NCBI RefSeq assembly: GCF_000018285.1
Contig: NC_009901.1
Coordinates: forward strand, 3,471,001 to 3,535,000
DNA: 64,000 nucleotides
Source: Shewanella pealeana ATCC 700345
GTDB lineage: Bacteria > Pseudomonadota > Gammaproteobacteria > Enterobacterales > Shewanellaceae
Direction of reading: 5' to 3'
Made by a program: the position numbers and the translations under genes. This document shows, piece by piece, positions 7,155 to 16,540 of the stretch. Position 1 is the stretch's first letter. Each line of letters begins with the position of its first letter. The notes below the pieces were generated by a model. It did not search any database and was not told the origin of the DNA. It saw nothing but the letters and a program-made list of their open reading frames with translations.

Positions 7155-8472
7155 GAGTGTTGATCTCCCTATCATTTAATTGCGTTGAGTCAGTTGTTTT
7201 ATTCGCATCACTTACAAAATTGTTATCCGACAGACGCATAAGCTCATGGATCGCTGCAAGCAGTTTTTGCACCCGCTTTAACTCGGTATGGCCGGCAATT
7301 TCCTTATAAAATTCATCTGGCTTTGCCAGTGAATGTTTACGTTTTTCAATAATCAGCTTACTGGTAGAGGCTATACACAAACGGCCATCGGGGGCGATCT
7401 CTACCATAGGCGAGATAAAATTGCGGTTGAGATCGAGTAAGGTTTCTATCATTGCGGGCGTTAAAAAGCGTGCTGCGGTGAGTTTATCGCAGGCCTGTAC
7501 TCGATAAATGTCATTAAATGCATTTGACTCTGTTTGATACTTTTCTTGATAAACCGAACCTTTAAGCTTTACCTCGTCTTCAGCATCTAGGCACAAACCG
7601 TTAGCGAATGGAAAATCGAGCAACATACCGTAACGGTCCCGATGCTCATGCACGGTTTTGGTTTTATAACCGCCATTACCATCAGAACTAGTTTGAGTGC
7701 GTTTTACCGTATATTGAAAGTGATAAAGCTTATAGTTAAAGCTGTGCTGCTCACCTTGATATTGCCCCTCAAACATCTGCTCTATATCACGCGTGCCACT
7801 ACCGCGACGAAACTCTGCAAACTGCTTTACAAGTGCATCTAGTTTGTCTTCGGGTGCAGGCTTACTCTGTGTTAAGCCATTATTAAATAACGCGTCACAG
7901 AGGAATATTTTATCGGAAAGATGTTTACGCCAATTAGCGCGATAATCTAACCATACCCAGGTGATTGAACTGGTGATGATCAGAATAAACCACAACGCAA
8001 ACTGCTGGTTGTCAATTTCTCCAACACTAATCACATAGCCAAAAATACGCAGCGCAGTCCAATAGGCTTCTGGCCATTCAGGTACATATATTGTCACCAG
8101 AGCCATTGCCGCCACCAGCAAAGCAAAGCTAACCGGCACGGGTATTGGTAGCCATCCGCGCTCGTGGCAAAAACTGACTAACAATGTGCTCAGCGCTACT
8201 GGAAGCCAATAACAAGAGTAATCAATCACTAACTTAGCTAATGGCTCAACTTGTTCATACCAGAGGCGCATAAAGATGAAGACGATACACAAGACGCTAG
8301 CGCTGATCAGTAACCACTTAATCCCGTGGGTGATCTTATCGCGGTAATCTAACGGCCCAGGATGATGTTTAACTTGAGTGATGATATCGAGCAGATCATC
8401 TTGTGAACTAGCTGCATCTACATCACTGCGTAACTTGGCAATATGCTTGGCAACTATTTGGTTATGCTGCAT
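7141..8472 (-). CDS. DUF3137-family membrane protein (first of tandem pair)
   Basis: This 443-residue protein resembles its downstream neighbour along the whole length: SQDDLLDI, HHPGPLDYRDK, DALFNNGL, YKLYHFQYTVKRTQTSSDGNG, GMLLDFPFANGL, AGHTELKRVQKLLAAIHELMRLSDNNF. Several hydrophobic segments lie at residues about 45-175, and the rest is soluble. It is a tandem duplicate that has diverged. No catalytic motif is visible and the biochemical role is unknown. It is the first gene of the apparent DUF3137-DUF3137-lemA operon. A TATAAT-like box lies within ATTATAATCC on the minus strand near 8555-8564, about 85 bp upstream. Confidence 0.82.
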   Translation of the reverse strand: MQHNQIVAKHIAKLRSDVDAASSQDDLLDIITQVKHHPGPLDYRDKITHGIKWLLISASVLCIVFIFMRLWYEQVEPLAKLVIDYSCYWLPVALSTLLVSFCHERGWLPIPVPVSFALLVAAMALVTIYVPEWPEAYWTALRIFGYVISVGEIDNQQFALWFILIITSSITWVWLDYRANWRKHLSDKIFLCDALFNNGLTQSKPAPEDKLDALVKQFAEFRRGSGTRDIEQMFEGQYQGEQHSFNYKLYHFQYTVKRTQTSSDGNGGYKTKTVHEHRDRYGMLLDFPFANGLCLDAEDEVKLKGSVYQEKYQTESNAFNDIYRVQACDKLTAARFLTPAMIETLLDLNRNFISPMVEIAPDGRLCIASTSKLIIEKRKHSLAKPDEFYKEIAGHTELKRVQKLLAAIHELMRLSDNNFVSDANKTTDSTQLNDREINTHAGL

Positions 8473-8778
8473 TGTGTGTCCTTTACCACTTTCCTTTTAC
8501 TTCTATCCTTTTACTACATGCACAAGGTTAGATTTAGAGCCGTATAATAAACGGGGATTATAATGAAAGGCGGCAATAACAACAGAGACTTAAGTCCGTT
8601 AACCTATAATTAAACACAAGTTTTTAGTTATTAACTCTGTCTCTACGCTATGTGGGCTATAAAGAAGCAATCACAGATATATCGAATAGCAAGGATCTTA
8701 AGGTTTCACTCCCTGATAGCGATGATAGCTTTCATTCAGGCAGGTATTAATCGGCAAAATTCAAAGAAGTTGACCAAT
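8473..8778. other. Intergenic region upstream of the DUF3137 operon
   Basis: It contains a likely promoter for the DUF3137-lemA operon (minus-strand -10-like TATAAT near 8558). Nothing else is recognisable. Confidence 0.4.
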
Positions 8779-8815
8779 AAAAAAGGCTAACACCATAACA
8801 GCGTTAACCTCTTTT
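8779..8815 (-). terminator. Rho-independent terminator, probably that of tdk
   Basis: On the minus strand GGTTAACGC (8809-8801) pairs with GTGTTAGCC (8793-8785) and is followed by TTTTTTATT. It lies about 290 bp beyond the tdk stop, because a MITE occupies the space between. Confidence 0.65.
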
Positions 8816-8833
8816 ATTTCTCTGGACTCAGTA

Positions 8834-9099
8834 ATACCAATCACTATAAAGATTTGGTCGCTCAGCGAGAGTTTAGCGGTTCTGAGGCTAGGCAACGAGT
8901 GAAGAGCATAGTTATTCTACGTTTAAGCTCGTTAACACAGTATCAGAGCCGCTAAAACTCGCCATTCTGGAGCGTTTTTGGCTGCCTACTTCTGCGTTGA
9001 ACAGCTTCACAAGGGAATAACCATTCTTTCAACTATTCGCCTTGAATTAGTTTGCCAAAAACCGCTCTGAGTAGATCAACTTCTTATACTGATTGGTAT
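8834..9099. mobile_element. MITE-like element, 266 bp
   Basis: The ends are perfect 10-bp inverted repeats: ATACCAATCA at 8834-8843 and TGATTGGTAT at 9090-9099. An internal inverted pair, GCGAGAGTTTAGCGGTTCTGA near 8876 and its near complement ending near 8967, gives a hairpin. No coding capacity. Elements with the same ATACCAATCA ends are familiar from Shewanella genomes. It inserted 5 bp after the tdk stop codon. Confidence 0.75.
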
Positions 9100-9104
9100 A
9101 AAAC

Positions 9105-9683
9105 CTAATCCCAGATAAATTCCCTGAAGTGCTTACGGCACACAGACTCGTAGCTTTCGTTACCACCAATCGCCACCTGCTCACCTTCACGCATTGGCTT
9201 ACCATTACCATCGAGGCGCACCACCATATTGGCTTTACGGCCGCAATGACAAATGGTTTTTAGCTCAACTAATTTGTCTGCCCAAGCTAACAAATATTGA
9301 CTACCACTGAATAATTCGCCCTGAAAGTCAGTTTTCAGGCCATAACAAAGCACTGGAATGTCGAGAATGTCGACTACATAAGTTAATTGCTTAACCTGCT
9401 CTTTGCTTAAGAACTGAGATTCATCAATCAATATACAGTGTAAGGTCTTTTCGGCGTGGCTAGTGCTGATCATCTGAGTCAGATTATCGTTGCTACCAAA
9501 GACTTGAGCGTCGGTTTCGATACCTAGACGTGAAGCCACTTTACCCACACCATAACGATCGTCAATTGACGCTGTCATCACTAAGGTATGCATTCCGCGT
9601 TCGCGGTAATTATAAGAAGACTGCAATAACGAAGTTGATTTACCCGCATTCATCGCTGAGTAATAGAAATATAGCTGCGCCAA
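9105..9683 (-). CDS. tdk: Thymidine kinase
   Basis: Salvages thymidine by ATP-dependent phosphorylation to dTMP in the cytoplasm. The 192-residue product is a typical type II thymidine kinase: P-loop SAMNAGKST (residues 9-17), the DESQF block with catalytic Glu88, the lasso and zinc-site segment [29 protein letters not shown] near the C-terminus, and the usual length. It is a single gene. Its stop codon is almost touched by the MITE at 8834-9099, which separates it from a terminator at 8779-8815. Confidence 0.97.
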   Translation of the reverse strand: MAQLYFYYSAMNAGKSTSLLQSSYNYRERGMHTLVMTASIDDRYGVGKVASRLGIETDAQVFGSNDNLTQMISTSHAEKTLHCILIDESQFLSKEQVKQLTYVVDILDIPVLCYGLKTDFQGELFSGSQYLLAWADKLVELKTICHCGRKANMVVRLDGNGKPMREGEQVAIGGNESYESVCRKHFREFIWD

Positions 9684-10062
9684 ACTAATGTCCTTAAAGG
9701 TGGATTCGGCGCTAGTTTAGCACTATTCACAATAAAAAATCATCTTACAGGCCCCATTCAATGACGCTTTTCATCGAGAAAACGATAAAAATCTGCGCCT
9801 GACAATGTACTTAGATTTGAGTGAACTTTGGCAGGTACAGCTTAGAATTTTATTAAAGTGGTTAAATCTCACTATTTTGAATGTTGAAATAGGCATAAAC
9901 CATAGTGCAAACACTTAGTTACTCACCACCACATTATGTGACAAACACTACAAAACTCACACAAAACCATGCATCTGCGCACAAAATCAATCAAATTAAG
10001 ACACGTTTAATACTCAAATATTAGATTAAAAGCACAATTATAATAAAGGAAGTCAAAAATCT
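9684..10062. other. Divergent intergenic region between tdk and the M3 peptidase gene
   Basis: About 380 bp, AT-rich, expected to hold promoters for both flanking genes. AAAGGAAG precedes the peptidase start. No repeat, RNA gene or clear operator was found. Confidence 0.4.
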
Positions 10063-12198
10063 ATGCATAAGACAATCATTGCTGCGGCCATTGCCGCCAC
10101 CTTAGCCTTGAGTGGCTGCTCATCAACAGCTCCGTCTCAAAGTTCGTCGGTAGAGATGGTGCAAAGTCAAAACCCATTCCTTCAAGCAAGCAAGTTGCAA
10201 TATGAGGCGCCAGACTTCACTCTGATAAAAGATGAGCATTTTCAGCCTGCACTAGAGCTTGGGATCAAAGAGCATTATCAAGAGATCTTAACCATAGCTA
10301 ACAACCCTAAGGCGGCAACGTTTGAAAACACCATTGTGGCGATGGAGAAAAGCGGCGAACTACTCAACCGTACCTCAAAAGTGTTCTACAACTTAACTGG
10401 ATCGAACAGTAATCCAGAACTGCGCAAAATACAGGGCGAAATGGCCCCAAAAATGGCCGCCCACTCAGATAATATCAATCTCAACCCTGCTCTATTTAAA
10501 CGGATTGAGAGCCTCTATAAACAACGTGCGGATCTGAGCTTATCAGCGGAAGAAAATCGCTTAGTCGAGGTTTACTACAAGCGCTTTGTTCGCGCTGGTG
10601 CCAAGCTCACAGAAGATCAAAAACAGCAGATCCGAGTGCTCAATGAAGAGCAATCGACTCTGACCAATGAGTTTGCTCAGCGTTTAATGCGCCAGACAAA
10701 AGAGATTGCCGTCGTCGTCGACAGCAAGGAGCTACTAACTGGTTTGTCTGACAGCGCTATCCGCGCAGCAGCACAAGATGCAAAAGCAGCAGGCCATGAA
10801 GGTAAGTATCAACTTAATATTACCAATACCACTCGCCAACCCGTTTTGACTCAGTTACAAGACCGGGAGTTGCGTCAACAGATCTGGCAAGCCTCTGCTA
10901 ATCGTGGTCTTGAGGGTGATAATGAAACAGCCTCTTTAGTTGCTCGTCTAGCCCAACTGCGCGCCGAGCGAGCAGAGCTGCTTGGCTATGAAAACTGGGC
11001 CGAGTATCGCCTAGAGCCACAGATGGCTAAGACCCCAGAAGCGGTTTATAAGATGTTTGGCTCTATGGTGCCAGCTGTTGTTAAGAACACGCAAAAAGAA
11101 GCCAGCGATATTCAAGCCATGATCGACAAAACTGGCGGCGATTTTGAGCTAGCACCTTGGGACTGGGCTTATTACGCCGAATTAGTACGTAAAGAGAAGT
11201 TCGACCTAGATGAGAACGCCATCCGCCCCTATTTTGAATTTGACCGTGTACTTGAAGACGGCGTGTTCTTTACCCTCAAAGAGCTCTACGGCGTAACGCT
11301 AAAGCCACGCCCTGATCTGCCTGTTTACCATGAAGATGTGAAAGCCTACGAGATGTTTGATGAAGATGGTAGCAGCATGGCGATCTTCTATGCCGATTAC
11401 TTCTCTCGTGAAGGCAAGCGAGGTGGTGCATGGATGAGCTCGTTCGTGACGCAGTCGGAGTTACTTAATAGCAAGCCCGTTGTCGTTAACGTGATGAACA
11501 TTAAGAAGGCGCCAGCAGGCGAGCCAACTTTTGTCAGCTACGATGAAGTGACTACCATGTTCCATGAGATGGGCCACGGCACCCACGGCATGTTCTCGAA
11601 AGTCGTTTATCCAACTCTTTCAGGTACCGCGGTTTCACGTGACTTTGTTGAGTTTCCATCAACCTTCGAGGAAGATTGGGCTGCACATCCAAAAGTATTA
11701 GCCAACTATGCTAAGCACTATGAAACGGGTGAGCCTATCCCGCAGGAGCTACTCAGCAAGCTATTAAAATCGCGCAGCTTTAACCAAGGTTTCGACACCT
11801 TAGAGTATATGTCTGCCGCTCTTTTAGATCTTGAATGGCATACACTCAAGGCCGGTAGCCCACTGCAAGATGTTGCCAGCTTTGAGGCGGCAGCGCTTAA
11901 GAAGCACGGCGTCGATCTTGCTGCGGTTCCACCTCGCTATAAGTCGACCTACTTTGCCCACGCTTTCCCAGGTGGTTACTCTGCAAGCTACTACGCTTAT
12001 ATGTGGAGTGAAATCTTAGCGGCAGATGCCTTCGCCTACGTACAAACACAGGGCGGCTTAAATCGCGAAATAGGTATGAAGTTTAGAAAGACCATTCGTG
12101 AAGTGGGCAACACCGTTGCGCCTATGGATGCCTATAAGGCTTTCAGAGGCCAAGAGCCAACAACCGATGCCTTGTTAGAGCGTCGTGGCTTAAACTAA
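10063..12198 (+). CDS. dcp: M3 family peptidyl-dipeptidase, lipoprotein
   Basis: Zinc metallopeptidase of the M3 (thimet/Dcp) family, expected to remove dipeptides from peptide C-termini. It is 711 residues long. The N-terminus MHKTIIAAAIAATLALSGC has a lipobox (LSGC), so the protein is likely lipid-anchored in the envelope, unlike cytoplasmic E. coli Dcp. The zinc motif HEMGH is at residues 501-505, with the downstream Glu in DFVEFPST. The late segment HAFPGGYSASYYAYMWSE carries the conserved substrate-binding His/Tyr residues. It is followed by a strong terminator at 12239. The symbol is by similarity to Dcp. Confidence 0.9.
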   Translation: MHKTIIAAAIAATLALSGCSSTAPSQSSSVEMVQSQNPFLQASKLQYEAPDFTLIKDEHFQPALELGIKEHYQEILTIANNPKAATFENTIVAMEKSGELLNRTSKVFYNLTGSNSNPELRKIQGEMAPKMAAHSDNINLNPALFKRIESLYKQRADLSLSAEENRLVEVYYKRFVRAGAKLTEDQKQQIRVLNEEQSTLTNEFAQRLMRQTKEIAVVVDSKELLTGLSDSAIRAAAQDAKAAGHEGKYQLNITNTTRQPVLTQLQDRELRQQIWQASANRGLEGDNETASLVARLAQLRAERAELLGYENWAEYRLEPQMAKTPEAVYKMFGSMVPAVVKNTQKEASDIQAMIDKTGGDFELAPWDWAYYAELVRKEKFDLDENAIRPYFEFDRVLEDGVFFTLKELYGVTLKPRPDLPVYHEDVKAYEMFDEDGSSMAIFYADYFSREGKRGGAWMSSFVTQSELLNSKPVVVNVMNIKKAPAGEPTFVSYDEVTTMFHEMGHGTHGMFSKVVYPTLSGTAVSRDFVEFPSTFEEDWAAHPKVLANYAKHYETGEPIPQELLSKLLKSRSFNQGFDTLEYMSAALLDLEWHTLKAGSPLQDVASFEAAALKKHGVDLAAVPPRYKSTYFAHAFPGGYSASYYAYMWSEILAADAFAYVQTQGGLNREIGMKFRKTIREVGNTVAPMDAYKAFRGQEPTTDALLERRGLN

Positions 12199-12238
12199 GG
12201 CTAAGTCAGTTTATTGCTTGCCGATGTCATGATAAATG

Positions 12239-12264
12239 GCTCCCTTTAAAGGGAGCTTTTTTTA
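12239..12264 (+). terminator. Terminator of the M3 peptidase gene
   Basis: GCTCCCTTTAAAGGGAGC is a perfect palindrome followed by TTTTTTT. Confidence 0.9.
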
Positions 12265-12291
12265 TGGCTGAGCTAGATAAATTCAGCCCAC

Positions 12292-12320
12292 AAAAAAACC
12301 GCTCGATAAGGAGCGGCTTT
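12292..12320 (-). terminator. Terminator of the NhaC-type transporter gene
   Basis: On the minus strand GCCGCTC-loop-GAGCGG is followed by TTTTTTT. It faces the terminator at 12239, closing the convergent gene pair. Confidence 0.85.
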
Positions 12321-12360
12321 AGGAGAGTCGATTAGATTTTATAAGCAGCGACTAATACAA

Positions 12361-12410
12361 GCAGTATAGCGCTAGCAGTATAGCGCTAGCAGTATAGCGC
12401 TAGCAGTATA
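12361..12410. repeat. 14-bp tandem repeat, about 3.6 copies
   Basis: GCAGTATAGCGCTA is repeated exactly at 12361, 12375 and 12389, then GCAGTATA. Each unit contains the palindrome TAGCGCTA. It lies between the transporter stop and its terminator, so it would be in the 3' UTR. Copy number may vary between strains. Confidence 0.9.
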
Positions 12411-12445
12411 GAATCACCTTCTCATGCAATTTAGATTATAAACCC

Positions 12446-14026
12446 TTACTGTTTACACGCTGCATCTGGCGAACATGCCTTGATGCGCAGTACGATAATG
12501 CTAATCACAAACAGTACGCTACAAGCTATTAGGCCAGCTGTTACTGACTCAGTGAAGCCCAGTACTAAGTAACCTACCAAGCTAATGCCTGCAACGATTA
12601 AGGCATAAGGTAACTGAGTCATCACGTGGTCAATATGGTGACAGTTTGCACCTGTTGACGACAAAATCGTGGTATCAGAAATCGGTGAACAGTGGTCACC
12701 AAATACCGCACCAGCGAGTACTGACGCAAGCATAGGTAGCATCATTCCGGTATGACTACCCATCGCCATATCGGCAGCGATTGGTAACATGATACCGAAG
12801 GTACCCCAGCTGGTACCGGTCGAGAATGCGGTTAGGCCTGCAAGAATAAATAGCACGGCAGGTAACATAGCAAAAGGAATATTGCCTGTTGCTAAGCTCG
12901 CCATATATTTACCGGTTTCAAGCTGACCAATCACACCGGCGATTGTCCAAGCAAACAGTAGAATATAAATCGCAGGTAGCATCGACTTAGCACCTTCAAA
13001 CAGCCCTTTAGCGATCATCAATTTCTCTACGCCTTGGTAGATAACCAAAGCTAAAGTAACCGCTAGACCAATTGCAGCACCGAAGAACAATGATGAACCC
13101 ACATCGGTATTTTCGAATGCACCAATTAGGCTAAATGCTTGGCCCTTTGCCGCTAGCGCATCGCCGCCGCTGCTAACCATAAAGTAGAAAGTGGCAAACA
13201 CTAATACTGTGATAGGTAGGAATAGCCCCATGATCTTACCGGTATCCGCTTCTGGTAAGTCTGAATTGGCTCCTGGTGGTAGACCTTTAGATTCGTCATA
13301 AAGCTCGCCCTTCTGCGCTTTTAATTCATGTTGGCGCATTGGACCAATATCTAGACCCATCAAGGCAACACAAAGTAGCAGCAAGAGTGCAAAAATGGCG
13401 TAGAAGTTCATTGGGATCATCTGTACGAACACACTTAAGTGTCCTGTATCTGTGAAGCCGTGAGCCGTAAGAATGCCGCCAATCAAGGCGATAATATAAG
13501 CCCCCCAGCTCGATACTGGCGAGATAACACAAATCGGCGCTGCTGTAGAATCAAGCAGGTAAGCGAGTTTGCTGCGTGAGATGTAGTAACGGTCGGTCAG
13601 TGGTCTGGCGACGCTACCCACAACTAAGCTGTTAAAGTAGTCATCGATAAACACAACACAACCTAAGAACATAGTCAGTAGTTTAGCATCACGTTTATTG
13701 CGGATATGGGTACGAGCCCAATCGGCAAAGGCTCTGGCCGAGCCACTAACGGTGATTAGCGCGGTGATCATTCCAAGTAACACTAAGAAACCAAGAATAT
13801 ATAGGTTCCAACTGTTCAAGGCGCCATCATCCCAAACCAGAGCTGACACCTTTTCACCAAGGTACTGCGCTGTTTGCATGGCAGAGAAATCGGTAAGCAG
13901 CAATGCCCCCAATACGATACCCACACCCAAAGACAGTAAAACACGGCGCGTTAACATCGCCAGTACGATTGCCACTACCGGAGGCAGTAGCGACAGAGCC
14001 GAATCGGCATAGCTTATAATTGTCAT
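12446..14026 (-). CDS. NhaC-family transporter, probable lysine transporter
   Basis: A 526-residue inner-membrane protein of the NhaC Na+/H+ antiporter family, with about 11-12 hydrophobic segments. The conserved FLGCVVFIDDYFNSLVVGSVARP block and the STGTSWGTFGIMLPIAADM and GAVFGDHCSPISDTTILSSTGANC blocks are diagnostic. By sequence alone it would be called a sodium/proton antiporter. The 5' leader carries a lysine riboswitch (14106-14325), and NhaC-type genes behind L-boxes in gamma-proteobacteria have been proposed to take up lysine (LysW), so lysine transport is the better inference. The start ATG has a weak upstream purine stretch, GAAGAAATT. Sequestration by the riboswitch is possible. 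Confidence 0.88.
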   Translation of the reverse strand: MTIISYADSALSLLPPVVAIVLAMLTRRVLLSLGVGIVLGALLLTDFSAMQTAQYLGEKVSALVWDDGALNSWNLYILGFLVLLGMITALITVSGSARAFADWARTHIRNKRDAKLLTMFLGCVVFIDDYFNSLVVGSVARPLTDRYYISRSKLAYLLDSTAAPICVISPVSSWGAYIIALIGGILTAHGFTDTGHLSVFVQMIPMNFYAIFALLLLLCVALMGLDIGPMRQHELKAQKGELYDESKGLPPGANSDLPEADTGKIMGLFLPITVLVFATFYFMVSSGGDALAAKGQAFSLIGAFENTDVGSSLFFGAAIGLAVTLALVIYQGVEKLMIAKGLFEGAKSMLPAIYILLFAWTIAGVIGQLETGKYMASLATGNIPFAMLPAVLFILAGLTAFSTGTSWGTFGIMLPIAADMAMGSHTGMMLPMLASVLAGAVFGDHCSPISDTTILSSTGANCHHIDHVMTQLPYALIVAGISLVGYLVLGFTESVTAGLIACSVLFVISIIVLRIKACSPDAACKQ

Positions 14027-14105
14027 TTTTTAATTTCTTCGCTAAATACGAATGGAGGCCGACTGAACTGGTGGGATATAGCATAGATATCTGTTTACAC
14101 CTGCC

Positions 14106-14325
14106 CTATCAGTAGCGCTCCATAGCCATATTAATGGTTCGTCATTAATATAAAAATTCTTATCTTCCAGATAAGAAATACTATGGCAGTGCTGTCCCTA
14201 TTTGGTCACAGCCCCAGCAACTAGCCCCGATATGCTATGTCACTTCGGCATCAAATCCTTTCTCGATAGATCAGCGGCATCACCCTACTTATCGATACTG
14301 ATATTTAATGCACCTCTACTTCTCA
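14106..14325 (-). promoter_or_regulatory. Lysine riboswitch (L-box)
   Basis: On the minus strand the leader shows the L-box blocks in order: AGTAGAGGTGC (near 14320), GTAGGGTGATGCCG, GATGCCGAAGTGACATAGC, GCTGGGGCTGTGACC (near 14210), GCACTGCCATAGTATTT and CTATGGAGCGCTACTG (14125-14110). The last block closes helix P1 with the first. Lysine binding is expected to lower expression of the downstream transporter. The switch ends about 80 bp before the start codon, and no T-tract terminator is seen, so control may be at translation. Confidence 0.88.
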
Positions 14326-14371
14326 GGACGCAATTTAAGGCTAGCTCAAAAAGCGTGACGGACATAAAAAC

Positions 14372-14409
14372 ATAAGCGGCTTTAGAGATGCTACCCTAAA
14401 GCCGCTTAT
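14372..14409 (-). terminator. Terminator of etfBA
   Basis: ATAAGCGGCTTTAG and its exact complement (14396-14409) form a 14-bp stem. On the minus strand it is followed by GTTTTTATG. It lies 110 bp beyond the etfA stop. Confidence 0.75.
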
Positions 14410-14521
14410 CGTGACACAGATCACGAACAATACCAAATTAACTCACATCCACTAACAAGCTGACTACTAGTGTGAAACAACTTCACGCTGCATAGGTGTT
14501 GCACAGGATATAATCATTAGA

Positions 14522-15445
14522 TTAAAGCTTGGCTAATAATTCAGGTACCGCTTCAAACAGATCCGCCTCTAAACCGTAATCCGCAATTTGGAAAATCGGC
14601 GCCTCAGGGTCTTTGTTAATTGCCACTATCACCTTAGAGTCTTTCATGCCTGCTAAGTGTTGGATAGCACCAGAAATACCGACGGCAATATACAAGTCAG
14701 GCGCAACTATCTTACCAGTCTGACCCACCTGTAAGTCGTTTGGTACAAAGCCTGCGTCAACTGCAGCGCGAGATGCACCAACGGCGCCACCTAGCTTATC
14801 TGCTAGTTGCTCAAGAATACCAAAGTTTTCGCTGTTACCTAGGGCACGGCCGCCTGAAACAACTACCGACGCACTGCCTAGCTCTGGACGCTCAGATTCA
14901 GTTAGGCTCTGTTCAACAAACTCAGATTGTGCCGCCATGTCTTGGGCAAGGGGCACACGCTCTGCATTGCCATCTGTTGCGACAGCATCAAACGCACTCG
15001 AACGTACCGTCATCACTTTCTTATCGTCTAGGCTCTGAACCGTTGCAAGCACGCTACCGGCGTAGATAGGACGGACGAATGTATCGCTGCTAACCACTTC
15101 TACAACTTCTGAGAGTTGAGACACATCCAAAAGTGCAGCCACTCGCGGCAGCACATCTTTACCAAAACTTGAGGCTGGCGCTAACACATGCTCATAATCA
15201 GACGCGACGCCAAGCACTAGTTCAGAAATATTTTCAGCGAGATGATTGGCATACGATGCTGAATCGGCAAGCAGTACATTACGCACACCTGTTAACTGTT
15301 GCGCTTCGCTTGCCACGCCATCACAGTTATGTCCGACTACTAATACGTCTATATCTCCACCAATGGCTTGACCGCATGCAACCACTTTAGCGGTATCTAG
15401 CTTTAAACTGGCGTTATCGTGTTCTGCTAATATTAAAATTGCCAT
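14522..15445 (-). CDS. etfA: Electron transfer flavoprotein alpha subunit
   Basis: FAD-binding subunit of the ETF heterodimer, which passes electrons from acyl-CoA and related dehydrogenases to ETF-ubiquinone oxidoreductase. It is 307 residues long. The C-terminal FAD domain has the diagnostic [40 protein letters not shown] and [21 protein letters not shown] segments. The ATG overlaps the etfB stop by one base (TAATG), so the two subunits are translationally coupled. A terminator follows at 14372-14409. Likely induced for fatty-acid or branched-chain amino-acid breakdown (see operator at 16299). Confidence 0.97.
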   Translation of the reverse strand: MAILILAEHDNASLKLDTAKVVACGQAIGGDIDVLVVGHNCDGVASEAQQLTGVRNVLLADSASYANHLAENISELVLGVASDYEHVLAPASSFGKDVLPRVAALLDVSQLSEVVEVVSSDTFVRPIYAGSVLATVQSLDDKKVMTVRSSAFDAVATDGNAERVPLAQDMAAQSEFVEQSLTESERPELGSASVVVSGGRALGNSENFGILEQLADKLGGAVGASRAAVDAGFVPNDLQVGQTGKIVAPDLYIAVGISGAIQHLAGMKDSKVIVAINKDPEAPIFQIADYGLEADLFEAVPELLAKL

Positions 15446-16194
15446 TAGATCACCTTCGCTTCATTCTTTAACTTTTCAACCAACTCTTCTACAGACGCAA
15501 CCATCACACCACCGCTACGCTCAGCTGGTGGGGCAACCTTAAGGATATTCTGGTGAGACTTAAGGGTGACATCAAAATCTGCTGGTGTCAGAGCTTCAAG
15601 AGGTTTGCGCTTTGCTTTCATAATATTAGGAAGCTTGGCATAGCGTGGCTCATTTAGACGAAGGTCCGCAGTCACAACCGCTGGCAGTGGCAACCTGATT
15701 GTTTGTAGGCCACCATCGATTTCACGGATCACAACGAGCTTATCACCATCGAGTTTAACTTCTGAGGCAAACGTTGCTTGTGGCATCTTGGCAATAGCGG
15801 CAAGCATCTGTCCGGTTTGATTGTTATCACCGTCAATTGACTGCTTACCTAAGATAACCAACTCTGCCTGCTCTTTTTGTTGCACAGCATGAATCAGCTT
15901 GGCGATCGACAGCGGCACTAAGTCCTCTTCTGTTTCGATATGAATGGCACGGTCTGCTCCCAACGCAAGCGCTGTTCTTAACTGCTCTTGGGATGCTTTA
16001 GGGCCGATGCTTAATACGACAATTTCAGAGGCGCTTCCTGCTTCCTTTAAACGAACGGCTTCTTCAACGGCAATTTCACAAAAAGGGTTAATCGCCATTT
16101 TTAGGTTTGCGGTATCAACACCAGTATTGTCAGCATTAACCCTGACTTTTACATTGGCATCGACGACACGTTTAACTGGCACCAATACTTTCAT
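15445..16194 (-). CDS. etfB: Electron transfer flavoprotein beta subunit
   Basis: The 249-residue partner of EtfA, carrying the AMP-binding part of the heterodimer. Recognisable segments are the [20 protein letters not shown]-terminus, [49 protein letters not shown] and the recognition-loop region [21 protein letters not shown]. It is first in a two-gene operon and runs directly into etfA. GGAAG lies just before the ATG. A 16-bp palindrome 105 bp upstream may be a regulator site. Confidence 0.97.
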   Translation of the reverse strand: MKVLVPVKRVVDANVKVRVNADNTGVDTANLKMAINPFCEIAVEEAVRLKEAGSASEIVVLSIGPKASQEQLRTALALGADRAIHIETEEDLVPLSIAKLIHAVQQKEQAELVILGKQSIDGDNNQTGQMLAAIAKMPQATFASEVKLDGDKLVVIREIDGGLQTIRLPLPAVVTADLRLNEPRYAKLPNIMKAKRKPLEALTPADFDVTLKSHQNILKVAPPAERSGGVMVASVEELVEKLKNEAKVI

Positions 16195-16298
16195 AGGGCT
16201 TCCTTCTTACGTCTCTTATAATGTTCGAAATTAAGTAACGAGCCACAGGTATAACGCTGTTGCGACTATTACCGAAATTAAAGCCACTTTACGTGCTG

Positions 16299-16314
16299 TT
16301 AACGTTAACGTCAA
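16299..16314. promoter_or_regulatory. Palindromic operator candidate (LiuR-like) upstream of etfBA
   Basis: TTAACGTTAACGTCAA is palindromic except for one pair and is close to the TTTACGTNNACGTAAA type of site described for LiuR, a MerR-family regulator of branched-chain amino-acid breakdown in Shewanella and relatives. ETF genes belong to that regulon in some species. The match is by eye. Confidence 0.45.
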
Positions 16315-16540
16315 CCAAGTTTCAAACACCTGTCCACCCAGCTTGACACAACATAAGCCTTTATTGAATTAAACACTCTTAAAACATTTATTAACCCACA
16401 ATGATAGTTAAGTTATTCATATTAACGATTTAACGATATAAATAATTCAAAAATAATATTTGATCCTTATCCAAATAGTTTCTATTATTTAAGCCAATAG
16501 AGTTATTACCTATCTTATTCTTAATTGGACCTAAATAATT
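16315..16540. other. AT-rich promoter region of hns
   Basis: The bases between the etfB upstream region and hns are strongly AT-rich with A/T runs (for example near 16430-16470), the kind of curved sequence bound by H-NS itself. No other element was recognised. Confidence 0.4.

Noticed and set aside
12361..12410. CRISPR array
   Set aside because: The units are 14 bp and directly adjacent, with no unique spacers; it is a simple tandem repeat.
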